DNA from: Cupriavidus sp. AU9028
GTDB lineage: Bacteria; Pseudomonadota; Gammaproteobacteria; Burkholderiales; Burkholderiaceae
Direction: 5' to 3'
NCBI RefSeq assembly: GCF_019795295.1
Contig: NZ_JAIMCG010000023.1
Span: 1 to 49,849, forward strand
DNA length: 49,849 nt
The notes beneath the pieces are model-generated. The model had not been told where the DNA came from. It worked only from the letters and a program-made list of their open reading frames with translations, and ran no database searches. Of this stretch, positions 33,087 to 40,543 are shown one piece after another (position 1 is the stretch's first letter; the number at the start of each line of letters is the position of its first letter). A program made the position numbers and the translations under genes.

Positions 33087-34601
33087 TCAGTCCAGTTCGG
33101 CCAGCATGCTGCGCAGCCGGTGCTTGTGCAGCTTGCCGCTGGCCGTGGTCGGAATCAGCGGCACGCGGACAAGGCGCGCCGGGCGCTTGTACGGCGACAG
33201 CCGTTCGGCAAGGAAGGCCTGCAGGTCGTCCACGTCGAGCGGCTGGCCTTCGCGCAATTCGACGAAGGCGATCACCTCTTCATTGCCGTCATCGGCCGGC
33301 TTGCCGACCACCGCCGACAGCCGCACCGCGGGATGGGAGTTGATCACCGACTCCACCTCGATCGGATAGACGCTGAATCCCGAGCGCAGGATCACATCGC
33401 GGGTCCTGCCGACGATGAACAGCGCGCCGTCCGGGCCGAGCCGGCCAATGTCGCCCGTATTGAGCCATCCGTCGGGACGCAGCGCTTCGGCCGTCAATGC
33501 CGGCGCCCGGTAGTAGCCGTGCATCACGCCCGGACCCTTGACCCACAGCTCGCCCGGCATGCCTGGCGGTGCCGGTTCTCCGTCGGGTCCCACCAGCCGC
33601 AGTTGCGCGCCCTCGACGATCTCGCCGGCGGCACAGTCCTGGCGCGGCCGGTCCATGCGCGTGATGAACAGCGAACCCGCGTATTCGGTCATGCCATAGC
33701 CGTGGTGCAGCGGCTGGCCGAACACGGTCTCGACATTGCGCTTGAGCGTCGCTTCCAGCGGCCCGCCGCCGGTGTAAAGGTAGCGCAGCCGCTGCGCGCG
33801 CAGTGTGGAGATGTTCTGCCGCTGCAGGTGCGCGAGGATCCGGCTGAACATCGCCGGCACGCCCTGCAGGATGGAGATGGTCTCGCGCTGCAACGCGGCA
33901 CAGGCATCGTCGGGATTGAACCGTGCCACGAGATAGAGGCTGCCGCCCGCGTGCAGCGTCGCCAGCAGCAGGGTGGCCAGGCCGAAGATGTGGGAGAGCG
34001 GCATCACCGCATAGGCGCAGTCCTCGGGCGTCATGCGCCGGCTTTGCACCGTGATGCGGGCATAGTGCAGCAGCCCGCGATGAGTCACCATCACGCCCTT
34101 GCGCTGCCCGGTGGTGCCGGAGGTGTAGATCAGCGCCGCGACCTCGCGCGCGAGCGCCGCCGGCTCGCGCTCGCCCGCTTCATCGACGTCGGCTGCCATC
34201 AGGGGACCGAGGCCGGGCGCCTCGATCTCCCGGGCGCGATAGCGCAAGCCATGGCGCAAGGCGTCCGGCGACGCCGCGTGGGTAAACAGCAGCAGCCGCG
34301 GCTGGCAGTGGACGCGGATCTCCTCGATCTCGCGGGCCGTCATGCGCGCATTGGTCACGACCGGCCACGCTTCCAGCTCGGCGAGCGCGAAGATCAGCGT
34401 GATCACGGCCAGCGTATTCTCGGCGACGATCTGCACGCGGTCGCCGCTTGCCACGCCCTGCGACTGCAGGTAGTGCCGCGCCTGCCGCACCTGATCCCAT
34501 AGCTGCGCATACGTGACCGTGCGGCCGCGCTCGATCACCGCGATGTGGTCGGGGGCGCGGGCTGCCCAGCAGCGGGGAATATCGCTGATCCGCTCCAGCA
34601 T
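33087..34601 (-). CDS. AMP-dependent acyl-CoA ligase (2)
   Basis: A 504-aa adenylate-forming ligase with YTSGTTGQRKGV, YGMTEYAG, LNTGDIGRLG, GRTRDVILRSGFSVYP and the terminal Lys in TTASGKLHK. The C-terminal domain is close to that of ligase 1: VYPxEVE..NSHP..SAVVG..DDGNEE..AFVEL and LSPYKRPAR are shared. The ATG overlaps the stop of the upstream Bug gene by one base (TGATG), so the pair is coupled in the reverse order to the first pair. It probably activates a related but different acid. Confidence 0.93.
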   Translation of the reverse strand: MLERISDIPRCWAARAPDHIAVIERGRTVTYAQLWDQVRQARHYLQSQGVASGDRVQIVAENTLAVITLIFALAELEAWPVVTNARMTAREIEEIRVHCQPRLLLFTHAASPDALRHGLRYRAREIEAPGLGPLMAADVDEAGEREPAALAREVAALIYTSGTTGQRKGVMVTHRGLLHYARITVQSRRMTPEDCAYAVMPLSHIFGLATLLLATLHAGGSLYLVARFNPDDACAALQRETISILQGVPAMFSRILAHLQRQNISTLRAQRLRYLYTGGGPLEATLKRNVETVFGQPLHHGYGMTEYAGSLFITRMDRPRQDCAAGEIVEGAQLRLVGPDGEPAPPGMPGELWVKGPGVMHGYYRAPALTAEALRPDGWLNTGDIGRLGPDGALFIVGRTRDVILRSGFSVYPIEVESVINSHPAVRLSAVVGKPADDGNEEVIAFVELREGQPLDVDDLQAFLAERLSPYKRPARLVRVPLIPTTASGKLHKHRLRSMLAELD

Positions 34602-35563
34602 CACTCCACCGCGATGTTCGCCGTCTTGACCACATTGCCCCACAGCGCCAGCTCCTTGCCGATGCGCTCCTGCAGCGGAGCGGGACCCGTGATGTTCAGG
34701 TCGTAGCCGACCTCGGACATGCGGTTGCGAAACGACGCATCCTGACCGACGGTCCGCTGCGCCTGGACCAGACGCTCGGTGACGTCGGCCGGGATGCCGC
34801 GCGGCCCGATCAGCGCATACCAGCCGGTCAGGTCGTACTGCTTCAGCCCCGACTCGACCAGCGTCGGCACCTCCGGCAGCGCCGGGTTGCGGGTCTTCGA
34901 GGTGACTGCCAGCGCCCGCACCTTGCCGCCGTGGATGTGGCCGATCGCGGTCCCGGTGATGTCGAACATGAAGGTCACCTTGCCGCTGATCACATCCGCC
35001 ATCGCCGGCGCGTTGCCCTTGTAGGGCACGTGCAGCATCCTGACGCCGCTCATCTGCGCCAGCAGTTCGGCGGACAGATGGTTGGAAGCGCCGACGCCGG
35101 CCGAGCCGAAGCTGACTTCGCCCGGATGCTGGCGCGCGTAGGTCACCAGTTCCTGTACCGTCTTCGCCGGAAAGTCCCGGTTGATCAACAGCACGTTGGT
35201 GTAGTCGGTAATCAACCCGATGTAGCTGAAGTCCTGCGTCGGCTTGAAGCTGACCGATTTCTGGATCAACGGCGTCATCGTCATGGTCGGACTGGCGACG
35301 AAATAGAGCGTGTAGCCGTCCGGCTTGGCGCTCGAGGTCATGCCGGCCGCGATGGCGCCGCTGGCGCCGGCCCGGTTTTCGACCACCACGGGCTGCTTCA
35401 GCACGCGGCCAAGGTAGTCGGCATAAATGCGCGCGGCCGTATCGACCGGTCCGCCCGGTGCGTAGCCGACCAGCAGCTTGACGGGGCGCGATGGGTAGGT
35501 CTCGGCCGAAGCCGCTCCCTGGATCAGCGCAAGCATTGCGCCGGCGAGCATCATTCGCAGCAT
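34601..35563 (-). CDS. Bug/TTT-family periplasmic solute-binding receptor (5)
   Basis: A 320-aa receptor with a short signal peptide (MLRMMLAGAMLALIQGAASA), then YPSRPVKLLVGYAPGGPVDT, ENRAGASGAIAAGMTSS, PDGYTLYFV and VPYKGNAPAM. It is the first gene of the Bug-ligase pair; the coupled translation ties its ligand to ligase 2. Its own promoter should be in 35564-35682, where I see only an AT-rich stretch (TTTTCCTTTTTTT near 35632). Confidence 0.93.
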   Translation of the reverse strand: MLRMMLAGAMLALIQGAASAETYPSRPVKLLVGYAPGGPVDTAARIYADYLGRVLKQPVVVENRAGASGAIAAGMTSSAKPDGYTLYFVASPTMTMTPLIQKSVSFKPTQDFSYIGLITDYTNVLLINRDFPAKTVQELVTYARQHPGEVSFGSAGVGASNHLSAELLAQMSGVRMLHVPYKGNAPAMADVISGKVTFMFDITGTAIGHIHGGKVRALAVTSKTRNPALPEVPTLVESGLKQYDLTGWYALIGPRGIPADVTERLVQAQRTVGQDASFRNRMSEVGYDLNITGPAPLQERIGKELALWGNVVKTANIAVE

Positions 35564-35682
35564 GGTCTCCTCCTGTACCCGGACGGGTTCTTGTGGGGAA
35601 GACTTTGCTGCACGCCCGCCGGGCAGGCAATTTTCCTTTTTTTAAGGTGGGCTTCGAGGAATGAATACCGCGGCCCGGAACC

Positions 35683-35958
35683 TTACCCTCCGATATGCGG
35701 CTTGTCCGACTGGTCGCGGTTGCCTTGCTCGTCCGGCGGAGACACCTGCTCGTTCATGATCTCGTTCGCCGTGGGATGGGCCTTGCCCGTGCCTTGCTTG
35801 CCTTGCGAACCTTGGCCGCCTTGTTGACCGGACGGCTGCGTTGCACCTTCGCCGCCCTGAGCCGGCATGGTGTCCGCTTCCGCCGCTGGGTTCTGGCCGC
35901 GCTCGGAGGTGGTCGGCTTCGGCGCGGGATTGTTGATGCTCGTTTCCTGATGCTTCAT
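35683..35958 (-). CDS. Small hydrophilic Gln/Gly/Pro-rich protein of unknown function
   Basis: A 91-aa protein starting MKHQETSINNPAPKPTTSER, followed by a Gly/Gln-rich stretch (GGEGATQPSGQQGGQGSQG) and a charged tail. There is no Cys, no signal peptide and no hydrophobic segment, so it is probably disordered. GGAGG is well placed 6 nt before the ATG at 35958, which argues that it is a real gene; the longer open frame upstream is not supported. I do not recognise a family. Confidence 0.6.
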   Translation of the reverse strand: MKHQETSINNPAPKPTTSERGQNPAAEADTMPAQGGEGATQPSGQQGGQGSQGKQGTGKAHPTANEIMNEQVSPPDEQGNRDQSDKPHIGG

Positions 35959-36117
35959 GGGGGCCTCCGTCTGGTGGTCTGTGGAAAGACTGGTGTCCGC
36001 GTTGGCGGACGGGTCGTTCGGGAGGACGCAAGAGACATACCCGAGGGCCGGGGATGGTCTATCCGAGCGCCGTGGGCCATACTCGCCCATCCACTCACGA
36101 GTTCTTCAGAGGAACAC

Positions 36118-36399
36118 ATGCATGCCGTTGCCTTCTCGGTTGCTCGCAAGAGCCTGGAGGCGGTCATTGATCAGGCATTCCACCATCATGATGCTGTCCT
36201 GATAACGCGCCGCGATGGGCGAAACGCCATCCTCATGTCACAGAAACAGTACGACGGCTTGATGGAAACCATGTATCTGCTCGGCAATCCGGCCAACGCA
36301 GCGCATCTCATGGATTCCATCGAGCAGTTGCGGCGGTGCGACCTGGCGGCGCGTTCAATTGGCGAGCTGGGCACGCGAAATGACGCGCCGTCTTCCTAG
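36118..36399 (+). CDS. yefM: YefM/Phd-family antitoxin without a toxin partner
   Basis: A 93-aa antitoxin. FSVARKSLEAVIDQAFHHHD, VLITRRDGRNAILMSQKQYD and TMYLLGNPANAAHLMDSIEQ match YefM almost block for block. YefM folds its N-terminus into a DNA-binding dimer and its C-terminus neutralises the ribosome-dependent mRNA interferase YoeB. Here the expected yoeB gene is absent: only 40 bp separate the stop from the convergent sigma factor gene. AGAGGAAC precedes the ATG. It is an orphan antitoxin or the remains of a decayed pair. Confidence 0.88.
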   Translation: MHAVAFSVARKSLEAVIDQAFHHHDAVLITRRDGRNAILMSQKQYDGLMETMYLLGNPANAAHLMDSIEQLRRCDLAARSIGELGTRNDAPSS

Positions 36400-36439
36400 T
36401 GATTGGCTGACACGAATCTGGACCGCCCAGTTCACCCCC

Positions 36440-36991
36440 TCAAATCGCCTTCTGCCGCGTCAGCCTTGCCCGGCAATGAATGCAGGCGTCGCGCACCATG
36501 AAGTTGACCAGCGTCGGCGAGACGCCCAGCGCGGTGGCGATTTCCTTCTGGGTCATGCCCTGCAGCCGGCACATCTGGAAGGCGCGCTGCGTGCGCTCCG
36601 GCAGTTCGGCCAGCGCACCAGCGAGCGCGCACAACGCCTGACGGTCCATCGCAATCACATCAGGCGACGTGCCGGGGGACGACACGTTGATGCCGTCGTC
36701 CTCCGGCGCCATCCAGCGCTGTTCCAGAGTCTGCCGGCGGCAGTAGTCGATGGCCAGATTGCGCACGACCTGGAACAGGTAGCTGAGGCGGCATCGGATC
36801 GACGGATTGTCACCGACACTGCACAGACGCAGATACGCATCCTGCACGACATCCTCGGCCTGGTCCCGCGAGCCGACGATGCGCGCTGCCGCGCCGACCA
36901 AGGCTCTGCGGTTCTGCAGGAATAGTTCGAGGAGCGTTTCCCCGGGCAGTTGCGGGGCGGAACAGATGCCGGTTTGGGTGGCGGACATCAC
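36440..36991 (-). CDS. ECF sigma factor, iron-starvation type (PvdS/OrbS-like)
   Basis: A 183-aa ECF sigma factor. Region 2 is LVGAAARIVGSRDQAEDVVQDAYLRL plus YLFQVVRNLAIDYCRR; region 4 is ALAELPERTQRAFQMCRL plus GMTQKEIATALGVSPTLVNFM. No FecR-type anti-sigma gene is adjacent, as for PvdS and OrbS, which are controlled by Fur. The start is GTG at 36991 with AGGAG 8 nt upstream; the ATG at 36988 is also possible. It should direct RNA polymerase to the TAANT-N16-CGTC promoters seen in the siderophore locus. Confidence 0.92.
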   Translation of the reverse strand: MMSATQTGICSAPQLPGETLLELFLQNRRALVGAAARIVGSRDQAEDVVQDAYLRLCSVGDNPSIRCRLSYLFQVVRNLAIDYCRRQTLEQRWMAPEDDGINVSSPGTSPDVIAMDRQALCALAGALAELPERTQRAFQMCRLQGMTQKEIATALGVSPTLVNFMVRDACIHCRARLTRQKAI

Positions 36992-37032
36992 GGGCGCGGC
37001 TCCTCATCGTCAGGGAGAGTCGCTAAGTTAAT

Positions 37033-37051
37033 AATAATGAGAACGATTTGC
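37033..37051 (-). promoter_or_regulatory. Fur box of the sigma factor gene
   Basis: AATAATGAGAACGATTTGC matches the 19-bp Fur consensus GATAATGATAATCATTATC at 13 positions. It lies in an AT-rich stretch 42 bp before the sigma factor start, where it would overlap the promoter, so iron-replete Fur should shut the gene off. Confidence 0.75.
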
Positions 37052-37123
37052 AAATAAATAAAACATAACGGCGATCTGCATTCCATCGAAATTTTGTTCA
37101 GCGAATCGTCACGGCGGCAGCAT

Positions 37124-37148
37124 TAAATTTCTCGCCTTGCTATTCGTC
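37124..37148 (+). promoter_or_regulatory. Iron-starvation sigma promoter of PPTase gene (TAAAT-N16-CGTC)
   Basis: TAAAT (37124-37128) and CGTC (37145-37148) are separated by exactly 16 bp, the arrangement known for PvdS/OrbS-dependent promoters. It lies 65 bp before the PPTase ATG. Confidence 0.7.
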
Positions 37149-37213
37149 CTGGCGGCGGTGCGTAACCTCACCGTGCTGTTAATTTTTCCGTGGCGCCACT
37201 CGTCGGTACCGGG

Positions 37214-37984
37214 ATGGAAATCCGAAACCACACCGCGTTCGGGTCGACCGAGCCGTTGCCGTCACCTGTGCCGCAGGTCGGCCTGTGGTTGCTTGAGCTG
37301 CGGGAGGATGCCGACGCCGCCACGGCAGAGGCGACGGTGTTCGCGGCAGCTTCTACGTTGAGCGCGGACGAGCTGGCGCGATGCGCAGCGCTGAAGCGGC
37401 CCGCCGACCGGGTTCGCTTCGCCGCTACGCGCTCGGCGCTACGGCGTTTGCTGGCGGAACGGATGGATTGCAGCGCGACGTCGCTGGCCTTCGCCACCAG
37501 CGCGTTTGGCAAGCCTTTGCTTGCAAAACCCGGCGCGCCGCGCTTCAACGTATCGCACGCGGGAGGCTGTGCCGCCATTGCGATCGCGGACAGCGGGGAC
37601 GTGGGCATCGACATCGAACGCGTCAATACCGATCTGGCGCAGCAAGAGCTGCGCGCGATGGCCGCGCATTGCTTCACACGGCGCGAGCGCGGCTGGCTGG
37701 AGGGGCACGCACCGCAAGAGTGGCCGGGCGCGTTCCACACGCTGTGGAGCAGAAAGGAGGCGTTGCTGAAGGCCCTTGGCCTGGGCATCGCCGACCACCT
37801 TCAGCATGTGTCGGTGGCCATCGCCAGCGAAGGGGAAGGGAGGGGCAACCGCAGCGGGGATACCGTACGGAGCGAATCGGCGCGGCTCGCCATCACTGCG
37901 GGCGAGCTGGCGCGAATCCGCCTGCACGGCTTGCAGGCGCCGGCTGGCTACGTCGCGGCGATGGCCTGGGTGCCACCGGCCTGA
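37214..37984 (+). CDS. 4'-phosphopantetheinyl transferase (Sfp/EntD type)
   Basis: A 256-aa PPTase with the GIDIERV motif (Asp133, Glu135) that binds Mg2+ and CoA, and the WSRKEALLKA motif (Glu182). FNVSHAGG is also typical. It transfers phosphopantetheine from CoA to the carrier domains of the NRPS. The ATG at 37214 is chosen over a GTG at 37190, although neither has a strong ribosome site. Its last 37 bases overlap the convergent monooxygenase gene. An iron-starvation promoter lies upstream. Confidence 0.93.
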   Translation: MEIRNHTAFGSTEPLPSPVPQVGLWLLELREDADAATAEATVFAAASTLSADELARCAALKRPADRVRFAATRSALRRLLAERMDCSATSLAFATSAFGKPLLAKPGAPRFNVSHAGGCAAIAIADSGDVGIDIERVNTDLAQQELRAMAAHCFTRRERGWLEGHAPQEWPGAFHTLWSRKEALLKALGLGIADHLQHVSVAIASEGEGRGNRSGDTVRSESARLAITAGELARIRLHGLQAPAGYVAAMAWVPPA

Positions 37985-39315
37985 GCCGGCTGCGCGGTCC
38001 AGCGGCGTTGCGCGGTCAATGCGTCGTGGACGGAACTGGCGATCTCCTCCGCGCGTGCCGGCAGCACGGACAGCAGCGTGTCGCTCAACCCATGGCTGCT
38101 CTGGCAGAAGCCCTGCAGGTACACCGGCACCGCGAGCTCGGAGCGGGCCCTTACGCGATAGTCCCGATCGACGGAGAAGTCCCCGAGATAGGACGCCAGC
38201 GGCGCGAGCAGGCGCCGATGGTTCTCCCGTTCGTAGCCGGTTGCCAGCACCACGGCGTCATAGCGGCGCGATTCGGTGGAAGCGTCGTCGCCCGGCGAGG
38301 CACTGGTGATGGTCAGTTCGATGCCGTTCGTCACCGCTTGAGCGGCCTGCACCGACTTGCGCGTCAGCAGGTTGACGCGGAATTGTCCGCTGACCTTCTG
38401 GCGGTACAGCATCGCGTAGATGCGCTCGATCAGGTCGGCATCGATCACCGAATAGTTGGTATTCAGGTACTCCTCGATGAGGCGGTCGCGGCCGGCCTGC
38501 GCCTGTTCGAACACGACATCGGTGTAGGCCGGCGCGAAGATTTCGTTGACGAAGGGGCTGTCATCGGCGGGCTTGAGCGCCGCGCCGCGCACGATCCAGT
38601 CGACCTTCGCGGACGGATAGCAGTCGTGCAGATCGATGAAGGCCTCCGCGCCGCTCTGGCCCGCGCCGATCACGGCGATGCGCATGGGCTTGCCGCTGGC
38701 GCAGGGCTGGCGCGTGATCCAGTTCAGGTAGCCACCATGGTGGGTGACGCGGCTATCGCCTTGCAGGCCGGCGAAGGGCTGCGGAATGCGCGGCGTGCCG
38801 CCGGTGGACAGCACGATGGCGCGGGCCATGCGTACGCGCTCGCGGCCCTGCGCGTCGGCCGAGCGCACCCTCACCCGATCGATGCGGCCGCCGGGGCCCT
38901 CACGTCCATCGGGCTCGATCGCGACAACTTCCTCGCCGTGGCTGCACTGCCCGGCGAAGTGTGCGGCGGCCCAGCGCAGGTAGTCGTTGTATTCCATCCG
39001 GCTGGGGTAGAAGGTGCGCAGATTGATGAAGTCGACCAGCCGTCCGTGGCGGTGCAGGTAATTGACGAAGCTGTAGGGGCTGGTCGGATTGCGCATCGAC
39101 ACCAGGTCCTTCAGGAAGGAGATCTGCATCTCGCTCTGCGACACCAGCGTATTGCCGTGCCAGTGGTAGTCCTGCTGCTTCTCGAGGAAATGCGCGTCGA
39201 GCGGCCGGCCAGCGCTGGCCAGTTCCTGCAGCGCGATGGCCAGCGCCAGGTTGGACGGCCCGAAACCGATGCCGATCAGGTCATGGGTGGCTGGGGGAAG
39301 ATCGCGTAGCGTCAT
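37948..39315 (-). CDS. L-ornithine N5-monooxygenase (PvdA/SidA family)
   Basis: A 455-aa N-hydroxylating flavoprotein with the FAD motif GIGFGPSNLALA (residues 15-26), WHGNTLVSQSEMQISFLKDL, LSTGGTPRIPQ, the NADPH motif GAGQSGAEAF and a C-terminal ATGYERE. It hydroxylates the side-chain amine of L-ornithine, the first step of hydroxamate siderophore assembly. Length and motifs fit ornithine rather than lysine hydroxylases, though that call is by resemblance. It lies 57 bp after the acyltransferase and is probably expressed from that gene's iron-starvation promoter. Confidence 0.93.
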   Translation of the reverse strand: MTLRDLPPATHDLIGIGFGPSNLALAIALQELASAGRPLDAHFLEKQQDYHWHGNTLVSQSEMQISFLKDLVSMRNPTSPYSFVNYLHRHGRLVDFINLRTFYPSRMEYNDYLRWAAAHFAGQCSHGEEVVAIEPDGREGPGGRIDRVRVRSADAQGRERVRMARAIVLSTGGTPRIPQPFAGLQGDSRVTHHGGYLNWITRQPCASGKPMRIAVIGAGQSGAEAFIDLHDCYPSAKVDWIVRGAALKPADDSPFVNEIFAPAYTDVVFEQAQAGRDRLIEEYLNTNYSVIDADLIERIYAMLYRQKVSGQFRVNLLTRKSVQAAQAVTNGIELTITSASPGDDASTESRRYDAVVLATGYERENHRRLLAPLASYLGDFSVDRDYRVRARSELAVPVYLQGFCQSSHGLSDTLLSVLPARAEEIASSVHDALTAQRRWTAQPAQAGGTQAIAAT

Positions 39316-39372
39316 GAGGTCGGTCCTTGCAGAGCAATCAGGGAAAGAAGGGTGCGCGGCGCGGTGTCCGCG

Positions 39373-40440
39373 TCAGGCAGCGGCAGGGCCAGCGACCGGG
39401 TTCAGGGCCGGCACGGGAAACAGCAGGCGCTCTCCGAAGAAGCGTTCGCGCAGCAGCATCACCAGCATGGCGCGCTTGTGCGGGAAATCGAACTCCTTGA
39501 TCTTCGAGAAGCCCGCCTTGTCGAGATTGGCGATCTGGCGCACATGGTCGGCGCGCGGTTCGCCGACGATGCGCTGCGTGCGCGGATCGTCGAGAAACTG
39601 GAAGTGCTGGATGGCCGGGAACCATGCAGTGAGGAACGCCTTGCCCCGAAACGCCGGCTCGCCGATCAGCACATGCCAGCCGCGGTCGTGGTCCTGCGCG
39701 TCGTAGAACGGCGCAATGCGGTTTTCCCTGGCCCAGTAGACTTCGAAGTAGCCGAAAGGCGTGTCGTCGAACGCGGCGATCAGCGGCAGCATATGCGGGT
39801 CGTCGACCAGTCCCTGCAGATAGGCGCGGTGCTTCGCTTCATCGCCTTCCTCGTTCCAGAAGTATGCGACCTCGGGATCGTTCATCCAGCGGTGCAGCAG
39901 CGGCAGGTCCGATTCGACTTCAGCGGCGCGCAGCGTCAGGGTGCGATCGAGCCAGGGAATGTAGCGGGCATAGACCACGCCGCGCGGCTGGGGCGGACGC
40001 AGCGGATGCCGTTTGCCTGCGGTCATCGCATAGGTCAGCGGATAGACCGCGGAAGACGCGACGTACAGCTCGGGACGCTGCCACAGCAGATCGGCGCGCG
40101 CGACGGTGTGGCGCTGATGCCCGGGCTCGCTGCTGAGCAACACGCCCGTTTCCAGCAGATGGCGCTGCGCCTCGCGCGATTCCACCTGCACGCGCAACGT
40201 GTACGGTCCGCCGCGCGCGAATACGGCGTCCAGCGCCGCCATGGTGGCGTGGGCCAGACCGGCGCTGTCCAGCCGGCTGTCGAGCAGGCGCAAGCCGCCA
40301 TCGTCGGGGGCGAAGGTGGCAAGCCGCTGTCCGTCGCGCTCGACGGTCAGCTGCGCGCCGTCGAACCGGCTTTCGCAACGCAGGTCGGGGCGCGCAGCGA
40401 ACGAGACGTGGCGCGAAAAGGCGGAGAGCGGGTTCGGCAT
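39373..40440 (-). CDS. GNAT acyltransferase for hydroxamate formation (IucB/MbtK-like)
   Basis: A 355-aa protein. The C-terminal 190 residues are a siderophore-type GNAT domain: LPLLHRWMNDPEVAYFWNEE, FGYFEVYWARENRIAPFYDA, DRGWHVLIGEPAFRGK and VGEPRADHVRQIANLDKAGF are all family blocks. Such enzymes acylate N-hydroxy-ornithine or -lysine to give the hydroxamate. The N-terminal 150 residues form a separate region without a clear match. The start at 40440 has AGGAAC upstream and an iron-starvation promoter 50 bp before it. The acyl group cannot be told from sequence. Confidence 0.9.
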   Translation of the reverse strand: MPNPLSAFSRHVSFAARPDLRCESRFDGAQLTVERDGQRLATFAPDDGGLRLLDSRLDSAGLAHATMAALDAVFARGGPYTLRVQVESREAQRHLLETGVLLSSEPGHQRHTVARADLLWQRPELYVASSAVYPLTYAMTAGKRHPLRPPQPRGVVYARYIPWLDRTLTLRAAEVESDLPLLHRWMNDPEVAYFWNEEGDEAKHRAYLQGLVDDPHMLPLIAAFDDTPFGYFEVYWARENRIAPFYDAQDHDRGWHVLIGEPAFRGKAFLTAWFPAIQHFQFLDDPRTQRIVGEPRADHVRQIANLDKAGFSKIKEFDFPHKRAMLVMLLRERFFGERLLFPVPALNPVAGPAAA

Positions 40441-40488
40441 CGGAGTTCCTGTCGGTCGGCCAGGCGGAGCGCCTGTGTTCCTTGTGCA

Positions 40489-40513
40489 GACGTGGACTGG
40501 CGTGGCGAATTTA
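40489..40513 (-). promoter_or_regulatory. Iron-starvation sigma promoter of acyltransferase gene (TAAAT-N16-CGTC)
   Basis: On the minus strand TAAAT (40513-40509) and CGTC (40492-40489) are exactly 16 bp apart, 50 bp before the acyltransferase start. This is the same core and spacing as the PPTase promoter. Confidence 0.7.
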
Positions 40514-40543
40514 CTGCGGCGGCTCGGGGCTACGGGGCGGGTC

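Noticed and set aside
36992-37213. A FecR-type anti-sigma gene near the ECF sigma factor
   Set aside because: There is no open frame with FecR features in the gap, and the receptor lacks the N-terminal signalling domain that FecIR systems require.
39864-40136. Small open frames inside the acyltransferase gene
   Set aside because: Out-of-frame shadows with Arg/Ala-rich composition and no ribosome sites.
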